This document shows, piece after piece, positions 6,654 to 12,505 of a stretch of 12,700 bases of DNA. The stretch is from Pseudomonadota bacterium (GTDB lineage Bacteria > Pseudomonadota > Alphaproteobacteria > Micropepsales > Micropepsaceae): contig JANYBR010000208.1 of the NCBI GenBank assembly GCA_025360685.1, positions 1-12,700 of the forward strand, written 5' to 3'. Positions within the stretch are counted from its first letter, which is position 1. Every line of letters begins with the position of its first letter. The translations under genes were made by a program, and so were the position numbers. The notes beneath the pieces are model-generated. The model saw only the letters and a program-made list of their open reading frames with translations. It was not told the DNA's origin and did no database searches.

Positions 6654-7256
6654 TCAACCACGCCGCTGCGACATCGAATGCTTCACGAGATCCGCGAGAC
6701 TGCGCGCTCCCAGCTTTTCCATTACCCGTGCGCGATGCACTTCGACCGTCCGCGTCGAAATACCAAGCTTGTGTGCAACCACTTTGTTCTGATGGCCTTC
6801 GACGAGAAGGTCGAAGACCTCCTTCTCCCGGTCGGTCAAGGCCTTTTCCGGCCGGTGACCAGCCGGCGCAGCTGCTCTTGACTCATCTACCAGCGCAAAT
6901 GCGGCTTCGAGCGCTCCGATCAACGCGTCCTTCTCGAACGGTTTTTCGAGGAATTCGACCGCGCCGGCCTTCATGGCCTGAACAGCCATCGGCACGTCGC
7001 CGTGCCCTGTCATGATGATCACCGGAAGTCCCGGAATTGTTCGATTGATCTCGCGCTGCAGCTCCAGCCCGTCCATTTCCGGCATCCGGATGTCGGCAAG
7101 CACGCAAGCGCCAGCCGCCTTGATGCCGGCCTGCAGGAACGCGCGGCCGGACTCGAACGACAGGATGCGAAAGCCGGACCGGCCCAGAAGCATCTGCAGT
7201 GAATCGCGCACATCCGGGTCGTCGTCGACGATGCAGACGGTTCGCTCGCTGCTCAT
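6654..7256 (-). CDS. fixJ: FixJ, oxygen-responsive response regulator
   Basis: This 200-residue NarL/FixJ-type regulator has an N-terminal receiver with acidic pair D11-D12, phosphoacceptor Asp55 in LADIRMPEMDG, switch Thr83 in IIMTGHGD and Lys105 in EKPF. A linker near 125-138 leads to a C-terminal LuxR-type helix-turn-helix (ALTDREKEVFDLLVEG, then HKLGISTRTVEVHRARVMEKL). Length matches rhizobial FixJ (about 204 residues). The ATG at 7256 overlaps the fixL stop in an ATGA arrangement (7253-7256), so the two are translationally coupled. Phosphorylated by FixL under low oxygen, FixJ should dimerise and activate fixK through the repeats at 6100-6152. All phosphotransfer residues are intact, in contrast to the neighbouring receiver. 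Confidence 0.95.
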   Translation of the reverse strand: MSSERTVCIVDDDPDVRDSLQMLLGRSGFRILSFESGRAFLQAGIKAAGACVLADIRMPEMDGLELQREINRTIPGLPVIIMTGHGDVPMAVQAMKAGAVEFLEKPFEKDALIGALEAAFALVDESRAAAPAGHRPEKALTDREKEVFDLLVEGHQNKVVAHKLGISTRTVEVHRARVMEKLGARSLADLVKHSMSQRRG

Positions 7257-8392
7257 GTGACTACTTCCGGTGCTGCTGGAACATTGAAGCGAAATACGGC
7301 GCCGCCGCCGGGATTTGGTTCCAGCCAGAGCCGGCCGCCATGCGCCTCGATGATACCGCGACAAATGCTAAGGCCCATGCCCATGCCGCTGGCTTTGGTG
7401 GTGACAAAGGGCTGGAACAGTTTTTCGGCCATCTCTTCGGAGATGCCGGACCCGGAGTCGGCCACCGAAACCTGGACGAGATCGGGCACAACCTTGCCCA
7501 CGCTTATCGTCAGCTCGCGCCGCTCGGATTTTTCCATCGCTTCGATGGCGTTCTTCATCAGGTTGATCAGGACTTGCTGGATCTGCACCCGGTCGATCAA
7601 GACCTGTGGCAGTCCTCGCTCGAAGACGACGCGCAACTTGACGCCGCGCTCGGCAGGGTTGATCTGCCCCAGCCGGATCGCTTCGTCGATGGTGCGCGTG
7701 ATGTCTTCTTCCGTCCGGTTCGGGCCGCGCTTTTCGATAAAGGCGCGCAGGCGGCGGATGATGTTGCCGGCGCGCGTGGCCTGTTCGGCGACTTTTCCGA
7801 ATACCGATTTCAGTTCCGTGTCGCCGCGTTCGTCGGCCATGTCGAGCCCGGCATTGGTGTAGTTGAGGATTGCCGTCAAGGGCTGGTTGAGTTCGTGTGC
7901 CAACCCGGCCGCGACCTGTCCCATGTCCGTCAGACGCCCGACATGGAGCATCTCGGACTGCAACTCCATGATGCGCCGCTCGCGCTGCACGCGCTCTGAG
8001 ATGTCGGTGATGACGCCCAGGAATATGCGGTCGCCGCGCAGGACGCCTTCGCCCACCGACAGGTTCATCGGGAACACCGAACCGTCCTTGCGCCGTCCCT
8101 GGACCTCGCGCCCGATGCCGATGATGTGCTTCTCGCCGGTTGCGAGATAGTGAGACAGATAACGGTCATGTTCGCCGTGATATGGCGCCGGCATGAGCAT
8201 GCTTAGGTTGCGGCCGATGACTTCGCCGGCCGAATAGCCGAACAGCCTCTCGCACGCCTTGTTGTAGACCCGCACGTTGCCTTTTTCGTCGATGATCATG
8301 ATGCCGTCGACCGCAAACGCGATCAGCGCGTCAAACAGTGAGTCTTCTCCATCGCGGGCTGGCGGGGATTCTCGAACCGACGGCATGGTCAT
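7253..8392 (-). CDS. fixL: FixL, haem-PAS oxygen-sensing histidine kinase (soluble short form)
   Basis: A 379-residue sensor kinase with one PAS domain (about residues 18-140) and a HisKA/HATPase core. The haem signature EHDRY...HIIGIGR is complete. His75 corresponds to the proximal haem ligand (His200 of Bradyrhizobium FixL), and Arg95 lies exactly 20 residues later, matching Arg220, which contacts bound oxygen. The H-box LAHELNQPL gives phospho-acceptor His166. The N-box spans about 273-285, the G1 box is ADSGSG (311-316), and the G2 box is GMGMGLS (336-342). No transmembrane helix or first PAS is present, so the protein is shorter than the roughly 505-residue classical forms and should be cytoplasmic. 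Oxygen leaving the haem activates autophosphorylation and transfer to FixJ. The ATG at 8392 is used; a second ATG at 8386 is equally possible. The intergenic region to the divergent plus-strand operon holds a FixK-type box that could also affect fixL. Confidence 0.95.
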   Translation of the reverse strand: MTMPSVRESPPARDGEDSLFDALIAFAVDGIMIIDEKGNVRVYNKACERLFGYSAGEVIGRNLSMLMPAPYHGEHDRYLSHYLATGEKHIIGIGREVQGRRKDGSVFPMNLSVGEGVLRGDRIFLGVITDISERVQRERRIMELQSEMLHVGRLTDMGQVAAGLAHELNQPLTAILNYTNAGLDMADERGDTELKSVFGKVAEQATRAGNIIRRLRAFIEKRGPNRTEEDITRTIDEAIRLGQINPAERGVKLRVVFERGLPQVLIDRVQIQQVLINLMKNAIEAMEKSERRELTISVGKVVPDLVQVSVADSGSGISEEMAEKLFQPFVTTKASGMGMGLSICRGIIEAHGGRLWLEPNPGGGAVFRFNVPAAPEVVT

Positions 8393-8482
8393 GGCCCCAT
8401 CGCAACTTTCAGCCTAACATTGTTCAGGATGTGAGCGTTGGCTCGAAGGCCGCGGACCCCATGACGAATCTTGCTGTACTGC

Positions 8483-8496
8483 TTGATCTTCGTCAA
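8483..8496. promoter_or_regulatory. FixK-type operator in the fixL / oxidoreductase divergent promoter
   Basis: The plus strand reads TTGATCTTCGTCAA, a full match to TTGAY-N4-RTCAA, centred at 8489.5. That is 54 bp before the ATG at 8544 and about 97 bp before the fixL ATG at 8392. On the plus strand it should activate the oxidoreductase-cytochrome operon, although the expected -10 region near 8519 is GC-rich and weak. An effect on fixL, activating or repressing, is possible because no other operator is visible in this gap. Confidence 0.82.
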
Positions 8497-8543
8497 ACCC
8501 GGCGTGGTGTGCCTGTGGTCTGGTTCGCAACGGAGCGGGAACG

Positions 8544-9125
8544 ATGCCCAAGCGGATTCTTGTCATAAACGGCCACCCTGACACGCGCGAGGAGCGTTTG
8601 TGTTCCGGTCTGACGAAAGCCTATGTCGACGCTGCCGCTGCGGCCGGACACGATGTGCGCCGCATCGATGTCGGTGCCCTGTCGTTTCCCCTGCTTGTCC
8701 GTTTCGAGGAATTCCAGACGCCAATCGACAATGCCGACATCCGCAAGGCGCAGGCGGACATACTCTGGGCGCAGCATCTGGTCTTTATCCATCCGCTCTG
8801 GTTGGGCTCTACGCCCGCCATGCTCAAGGCTTTTCTGGAACGCGTCGCGTGCGGCGGTTTTGGTTTCGACAGCGGAACGGCCGGAAATCCCAAGCGTGCC
8901 CTCAGCGGCAAGTCGGCGCGTCTGATCGTCACGATGGGCATGCCCGCGCTGGCATTTCGTGTGATCTTCGGCGGATATGGTGAAAGAGCGTTCGAGCGTG
9001 GCATATTACGCCTCTCGGGCGTCTGGCCGGTGCGCAAGAGCTATTTTGGAGCGGTCGAGTTGTCCGAGCGCCACCGCGAGCGATGCCTTGCGACTGTGCG
9101 GCGCCTTGCGGGAGCCGGAAGATAG
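8544..9125 (+). CDS. Flavodoxin-fold NAD(P)H oxidoreductase (second NQO-like paralogue)
   Basis: This 193-residue protein begins MPKRILVINGHPDTREERLC, the first strand and FMN-phosphate loop of the flavodoxin-2 family. It carries the helix-preceding segment AQHLVFIHPLWLGSTPAMLK, then AFLERV, which aligns with FYPIWFNSPPAILKGYLERV in the protein at 3546-4136. Members transfer hydride from NAD(P)H to quinones or similar acceptors in the cytoplasm. The C-terminal half (FGGYGERAFERGILRLSGVW) is typical of NQO-like enzymes. The ATG at 8544 follows GGAG with 8 nt spacing. The cytochrome c gene begins 4 nt after this stop, so the two form an operon from a FixK-type promoter. A cytoplasmic flavin enzyme and a periplasmic cytochrome would meet only through the quinone pool or respiratory complexes; that link is inference. 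Confidence 0.9.
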   Translation: MPKRILVINGHPDTREERLCSGLTKAYVDAAAAAGHDVRRIDVGALSFPLLVRFEEFQTPIDNADIRKAQADILWAQHLVFIHPLWLGSTPAMLKAFLERVACGGFGFDSGTAGNPKRALSGKSARLIVTMGMPALAFRVIFGGYGERAFERGILRLSGVWPVRKSYFGAVELSERHRERCLATVRRLAGAGR

Positions 9126-9129
9126 AACA

Positions 9130-9510
9130 ATGAAGCGAGAAGCCATTCACAGGATCAAGGAAATATCCTGGCTCGCCGGCATAGCCATAATCGCGTGCGG
9201 TCTTTCGACCGCCGTGTATGCACGCGCTCCGGTTGCGGCGGTGGGCCGCATCTTGGCCATTCAGTCCTGCTCGGCTTGTCATCAGGTGACGGACGCCCAA
9301 ATGCCGCCGGGAGCCGTTCTGAACCCCGACTCGCTTGAACAAATTCGGGCACCGGCCTTCGCGCAGATCAGTGCGAAGTATGGAAAAAATACCAAATCCT
9401 TGCGGGCGTTCATTCTGGCGCCAAGGCACCCGATGCGCGAGCAGAAGTTCCTGCCGCACGATCTGGACGCCATCGTGGCGTATATCCGCTCGCTCGATCG
9501 GAGACACTAG
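9130..9510 (+). CDS. Mono-haem class I cytochrome c, exported
   Basis: This 126-residue protein has a basic N-terminus and a hydrophobic stretch (LAGIAIIACGLSTAVYARA, about 15-33). It reads as a Sec signal peptide, with cleavage after ARA near residue 33, or as an uncleaved anchor. The single haem site is C47-S-A-C50-H51, within AIQSCSACHQVT. Met102 (HPMREQKFLPHD) is the likely sixth ligand, followed by the closing helix LDAIVAYIRSL. The mature protein of about 93 residues is a normal size for a small class I cytochrome c acting in the periplasm as an electron carrier. Its redox partner is not evident. The ATG at 9130 is 4 nt after the oxidoreductase stop, with GGAAGA about 9 nt upstream, so translation is probably coupled. 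It shares the FixK-type promoter at 8483-8496. No cbb3 or bc1 genes are in the window. Confidence 0.92.
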   Translation: MKREAIHRIKEISWLAGIAIIACGLSTAVYARAPVAAVGRILAIQSCSACHQVTDAQMPPGAVLNPDSLEQIRAPAFAQISAKYGKNTKSLRAFILAPRHPMREQKFLPHDLDAIVAYIRSLDRRH

Positions 9511-9528
9511 GCGTCTGCGTCCCGCAAG

Positions 9529-9542
9529 TTGATGGGAATCAA
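9529..9542 (+). promoter_or_regulatory. Perfect FixK/FNR operator before the 34-residue membrane peptide gene
   Basis: The sequence TTGATGGGAATCAA is an exact TTGAT-N4-ATCAA palindrome, the best site in the window. Its centre at 9535.5 lies 64-65 bp before the ATG at 9600 and 25 bp after the cytochrome stop. Class II activation would start transcription near 9577. The expected -10 region is around 9562-9568 (GCAAAA), which is moderately AT-rich. Confidence 0.85.
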
Positions 9543-9568
9543 TTTGTGTCGGGCTGAAATTGGCAAAA

Positions 9569-9593
9569 CTCCTCCAGCAATTTTTTTGAGGAG
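9569..9593 (+). promoter_or_regulatory. Hairpin that can cover the micropeptide ribosome-binding site
   Basis: CTCCTC at 9569-9574 is the exact reverse complement of GAGGAG at 9588-9593, with a 13-nt loop containing seven T. The right arm is the Shine-Dalgarno sequence of the ATG at 9600 (6 nt spacing). In readthrough RNA from the cytochrome operon the stem would hide the site. RNA starting near 9577 from the FixK promoter would lack the left arm and be open. The arms are seen; the regulatory role is inference. Confidence 0.45.
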
Positions 9594-9599
9594 ACCCCG

Positions 9600-9704
9600 A
9601 TGTCGCCGGCCGAATCACTTTTTCTCGCTTTGGTCGTGGCCGCGTTCGGCTGTTTCGCCGCGGCGCTGGCGTACGGATCCTGGGTCACGCGCGAACGCAA
9701 ATAG
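9600..9704 (+). CDS. 34-residue single-span membrane peptide, FixK-box controlled
   Basis: The frame encodes MSPAESLFLALVVAAFGCFA, followed by a short AALAYGSWVTRERK end. Residues 6-26 form one hydrophobic helix, and the basic tail TRERK suggests the C-terminus faces the cytoplasm. A strong GAGGAG lies 6 nt before the ATG, and a perfect FixK operator precedes it, so I regard it as real despite its size. Single-span peptides of this type (an AxxxAF...A.LAxxx.xTR pattern) are familiar to me as unannotated proteins in rhizobial genomes. By size and topology it resembles small subunits such as CydX or CcoQ that stabilise terminal oxidases, but there is no sequence match that I can claim. It ends 22 bp before the convergent DUF4010 gene. 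Confidence 0.78.
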   Translation: MSPAESLFLALVVAAFGCFAAALAYGSWVTRERK

Positions 9705-9726
9705 CCGCTCAAACACGCAATTTTCT

Positions 9727-10983
9727 TCACTTTAACAGTGTCCAGACCGCGACCGCGCTGCCCGCGGCGCCGACCGCAGATGCCACCAGGTAGAAAGCGA
9801 ATGCGCGCGAGCCGACGACAGCGGCGATTACGGACTTGCAAAGAAGATTCGCTCCGCCGGCCACGACAATCACGGTGGCCGCAAAGGGTATCAAGATCGA
9901 TCCTCCCGCCATCCGCGACGCGGAGAGTGTGATCGGATCGACGTCAACCAGTCCCGACACGGCGGCCAGCGGTATCAATCCGAGCTGACTTGTTCCGGTA
10001 CCCGAGAGCTTTGAGATCAGGGTCACCACGGTCAGTAGCAGTCCGAACTTGAACACTTCGCTGAGTTCGAACGGATCGGTCAGGACGAGCGGAGATGCTT
10101 CCGTCAACGTGCCCGAACGGCGGTACAGGAACAGGGTCACACCTGCGAGAACCAGCGCCGGCGTTCCGAGCGTGGCACCGAGCGACGGCGCCAGGCCTGG
10201 TGCGATTGCGATGGCAATGGCCGACATGCGCAGCAAGGATATGGCCCATGAGGAGGTCACACCGGCGGCCAGCGCCATGCTGCTCTGTGGGTGAACCTTC
10301 GCGAGACGCGCATAGGTCCAGGTCACGGTGGTCGATGACACAAGTCCGCCCGCCGCGGCGGCGTATAGCAGACCGGCGCGCTCGCCGGCGATGCGCACGC
10401 AGATATAACCCACATAGGATAGCGCGGCGATGATCACCATCATCAACCACAATTGCCGCGGATTGAGCGCTTGCCACGGATCGATGGGGTGATTGGGCAA
10501 TAGCGGCAGGAGGACGAACGTCATGACGAGCAGCAAGAGGCCCGCGCGCAACTCTCTCCACTTCAAATGTTCGACGAAGGTGTGAAGGACCCGGCGTTCG
10601 GCGAGAATGATCGTCGCCGCTATGCCGCTTGCGCCCGCCACCACCATGTCGCCCAGAACGGCGTAGGCGCCCAGCACGAAGGCCACCAGACCGGCGATCA
10701 TTCCTGTCGCCGACGAGCTGTTGCTCGCATTCGCCTCACGCCATTCGAACACCGCCAGGCTTGCGGCAAAGGCCAGCAGGGAGATACCCAGCAATCCATT
10801 GTCCAGCAACTTGCCGAGAAGGGCGCAAACCCCTCCCAGCAATCCGATCAGCGCGAAAGTGCGAACGCCGGCCGCGCGGGAACCTTCCTTGCCATCGCGC
10901 TCCTGCCAGCCGCGTTCCACTCCGATCAGAAGGCCGATCGCGAGCGCGAGAAGCAGGCGTTCCAGCAGCGCGAAAGTGTCCAT
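9727..10983 (-). CDS. MgtC/SapB-like, DUF4010-type multi-span membrane protein
   Basis: This 418-residue, very hydrophobic protein has roughly a dozen predicted membrane helices. The N-terminal part (LLLALAIGLLIGVERGWQER, then AAGVRTFALIGLLGG) carries the MgtC/SapB pattern: an IGxERGW loop and a GxRTFALIGxLG loop. The C-terminal half fits the DUF4010 domain that commonly follows it. MgtC proteins are linked to survival at low magnesium or in hosts, but the function of this longer family is not established. The start chosen is the ATG at 10983, 12 nt after the USP stop. A TTG at 10989 is also in frame, and neither has a strong ribosome-binding site, suggesting coupling to the upstream gene. 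It forms an operon with the tandem USP under the FixK-type promoter at 11873-11911. It converges on the 34-residue gene with no visible terminator between them. Confidence 0.88.
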   Translation of the reverse strand: MDTFALLERLLLALAIGLLIGVERGWQERDGKEGSRAAGVRTFALIGLLGGVCALLGKLLDNGLLGISLLAFAASLAVFEWREANASNSSSATGMIAGLVAFVLGAYAVLGDMVVAGASGIAATIILAERRVLHTFVEHLKWRELRAGLLLLVMTFVLLPLLPNHPIDPWQALNPRQLWLMMVIIAALSYVGYICVRIAGERAGLLYAAAAGGLVSSTTVTWTYARLAKVHPQSSMALAAGVTSSWAISLLRMSAIAIAIAPGLAPSLGATLGTPALVLAGVTLFLYRRSGTLTEASPLVLTDPFELSEVFKFGLLLTVVTLISKLSGTGTSQLGLIPLAAVSGLVDVDPITLSASRMAGGSILIPFAATVIVVAGGANLLCKSVIAAVVGSRAFAFYLVASAVGAAGSAVAVWTLLK

Positions 10984-10995
10984 TCCCAAATGCGC

Positions 10996-11847
10996 TCAGT
11001 GCGACAGAAGTATGGGAACGGGCGGCTTGTCGAGCATGCTCTTGGTCGCGCCGCCGAGAATGAATTCCTTCACCCGCGAATGACCGTATGCACCCATCAC
11101 CAGAAGGTCACCGCTGTTGGACGCCACATAGTCGGCGAGCGCGACGCCGATCGCGCGTCCTTTGGCGTCGACGATGTCCAGTTCGATACCGATCCCATGC
11201 CGCAACAGGTTCTGTGCGAGCTCGGAATGCGAGTGCGTGTCCGAAATCGCCTTCTCGTTCATGATTGTCACAAGCCGCACATGTTTGGCGTGTTGCAGGA
11301 TCGGCAGGGCGTCGGCCAGCGCCCGCGCGGCAGGACGGCTGAAATCCCAGGCAATCACGACCGTATTGAGCGCAACGGGACTCGCCTTTTTGGATGCCGG
11401 CAGGATGATCGCCGGCCGGCCCGAGCCGAAGATGACGGCCTCCGCATACCATTGTTCGACGGTGTAGCCTTCCTGGAAGGGAATGATCGTCAAGTCGTGC
11501 AGCCGCGCATGTCCGATGAGCGCATCGGGCACCTGGAATGCAATGCACTTGTCCAGCACCTTGGCGTGCGGAATGTGCAATCTAAGCGCGGAGTTCTCGA
11601 ATGTCTCGAGCAGATGGCGCGCATTGGCCGCGCTTCTGGCCTTTTCCTCCTCCAGCACCAGGGGAAAGTCGAGCAGCATGTTCGTCAGCACGTCTGCGGT
11701 GCGAGTGAGCTTGACTTCGGCCTGGAACGTCACTGCGGTGACATGCGCGGTGAGGGCGGCGCACAGGTTCAATGCGCGCTCGATGCTCGTGTCGGGAGTG
11801 GCATCGGGATAGCTGGTCAGGACCAGCAGGACATCTTTGATCGCCAT
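10996..11847 (-). CDS. Tandem-domain universal stress protein
   Basis: A 283-residue protein with two UspA folds. Domain 1 (about 1-150) begins MAIKDVLLVLTSYPDA and ends with SGRPAIILP. Domain 2 (about 155-283) begins LNTVVIAWDFSRPAARALAD, with strand, loop and helix as in UspA. It carries the nucleotide-loop pattern G252-AY-G255 and, nine residues on, G265, before the closing strand VPILL. That loop indicates ATP binding in the second domain; the first domain lacks a clear copy. The ATG at 11847 has GAGG 6 nt upstream. It leads the operon with the DUF4010 membrane protein, 12 nt apart. A FixK-type promoter precedes it, in line with FNR/Anr control of USPs in other proteobacteria and DosR control in mycobacteria. 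A direct client is not known. Confidence 0.93.
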   Translation of the reverse strand: MAIKDVLLVLTSYPDATPDTSIERALNLCAALTAHVTAVTFQAEVKLTRTADVLTNMLLDFPLVLEEEKARSAANARHLLETFENSALRLHIPHAKVLDKCIAFQVPDALIGHARLHDLTIIPFQEGYTVEQWYAEAVIFGSGRPAIILPASKKASPVALNTVVIAWDFSRPAARALADALPILQHAKHVRLVTIMNEKAISDTHSHSELAQNLLRHGIGIELDIVDAKGRAIGVALADYVASNSGDLLVMGAYGHSRVKEFILGGATKSMLDKPPVPILLSH

Positions 11848-11872
11848 GAAGGCCTCGCAGAACTCGGCTCAA

Positions 11873-11911
11873 TTTATGCCATGAAGCCCGCCCGATGTTG
11901 AGACAGATCAA
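11873..11911 (-). promoter_or_regulatory. FixK/FNR-dependent promoter of the USP-DUF4010 operon
   Basis: On the minus strand the box at 11898-11911 reads TTGATCTGTCTCAA, one mismatch in the right arm. CATAAA at 11878-11873 follows, centred 29 bp downstream of the box centre, as expected for a -10 in a class II promoter. The predicted start is near 11863, giving a leader of about 15 nt. The box begins 6 bp beyond the stop of the upstream gene. Confidence 0.78.
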
Positions 11912-11917
11912 GGGGAC

Positions 11918-12505
11918 TCAGGCGTCCACGACGACCTCCGATTCTGCCGGCGTTGCCGGATCCGCCTGCAGCGCGAAGCGGACCTTGGCCTTTGCAAGGC
12001 GGCGGTAGAGCGCGCGGTGTCCGGCGACCGGCCACCATTCGTAGAGAAAGATCTCGATCGGACGCCAATTGGCGACCCAGCCCAGAATGATCAGGCCTTC
12101 GTTGATCACGGCGAAGATGCCTTCATGCCCAAAGGTCGCATTCGACAATTCGCTCAAGCCAACGCTCACCAGCAGTACGGCGAGACCAATCTGAAGCGAG
12201 CGCCGTCCGACTCGGAACAGCTCGCTCAGGTCGCGGCCAACCATGTCCGCTCGATATTCGAAATAGCGGTGAAACGCGTCCTCGATATCCGCCTCCTTCC
12301 AGCCGCGGGCCTTCGTCGCAGGAATGTGGATGATGATTTCCAGCGGCCGCGAGGACGGCAGCTCGCGGGCCCAGCCGACGATAAATTCCTCGGCCGAACG
12401 GTCGAGATCGCGCTCGCGGAACGGAAAAGGATCGAGGCTGTTGAATAGCTGCTCGAGCCCGGTGACCTGAACTTCGATCGCGCTGGCGGGAGAGGTTGCG
12501 GTCAC
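11918..12505 (-). CDS. Unknown protein with two predicted membrane helices
   Basis: I do not recognise the family. The 195-residue product from the GTG at 12505 has an acidic N-terminal region. This contains LEQLFNSLDPFPFRERDLDR and LEIIIHIPATKAR, then a helix-rich segment (DIEDAFHRYFEYRADMVGRD). Two hydrophobic stretches follow: LQIGLAVLLVSVGLSEL and the weaker GIFAVINEGLIILGWVANW. A basic, aromatic end (IEIFLYEWWPVAGHRALYRR) suggests a membrane-associated protein with both ends cytoplasmic. The start is inferred from a GTGA overlap with the stop of the upstream gene (12502-12505), which indicates translational coupling. A longer frame from TTG at 12541 lies inside that gene and has no ribosome-binding site. 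No FixK-type box lies directly before it; its promoter must be upstream of the window edge. Confidence 0.8.
   Translation of the reverse strand: MTATSPASAIEVQVTGLEQLFNSLDPFPFRERDLDRSAEEFIVGWARELPSSRPLEIIIHIPATKARGWKEADIEDAFHRYFEYRADMVGRDLSELFRVGRRSLQIGLAVLLVSVGLSELSNATFGHEGIFAVINEGLIILGWVANWRPIEIFLYEWWPVAGHRALYRRLAKAKVRFALQADPATPAESEVVVDA

Noticed and set aside
6640..6655. Inverted repeat GATCAG-GCTG-CTGATC at the fixJ stop as a terminator
   Set aside because: The stem is only 6 bp with no following T-run, and the GATC richness comes partly from the adjacent FixK box. At most it is a weak structure.
10005..10025. TTGAGATCAGGGTCA in the DUF4010 gene as a FixK site
   Set aside because: The arms do not fit TTGAY-N4-RTCAA and the position is internal to the coding region.
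10567..11901. Plus-strand open frame of 444 codons
   Set aside because: It is antisense to the DUF4010 and tandem-USP genes, which have clear family motifs, and its translation shows no domain.
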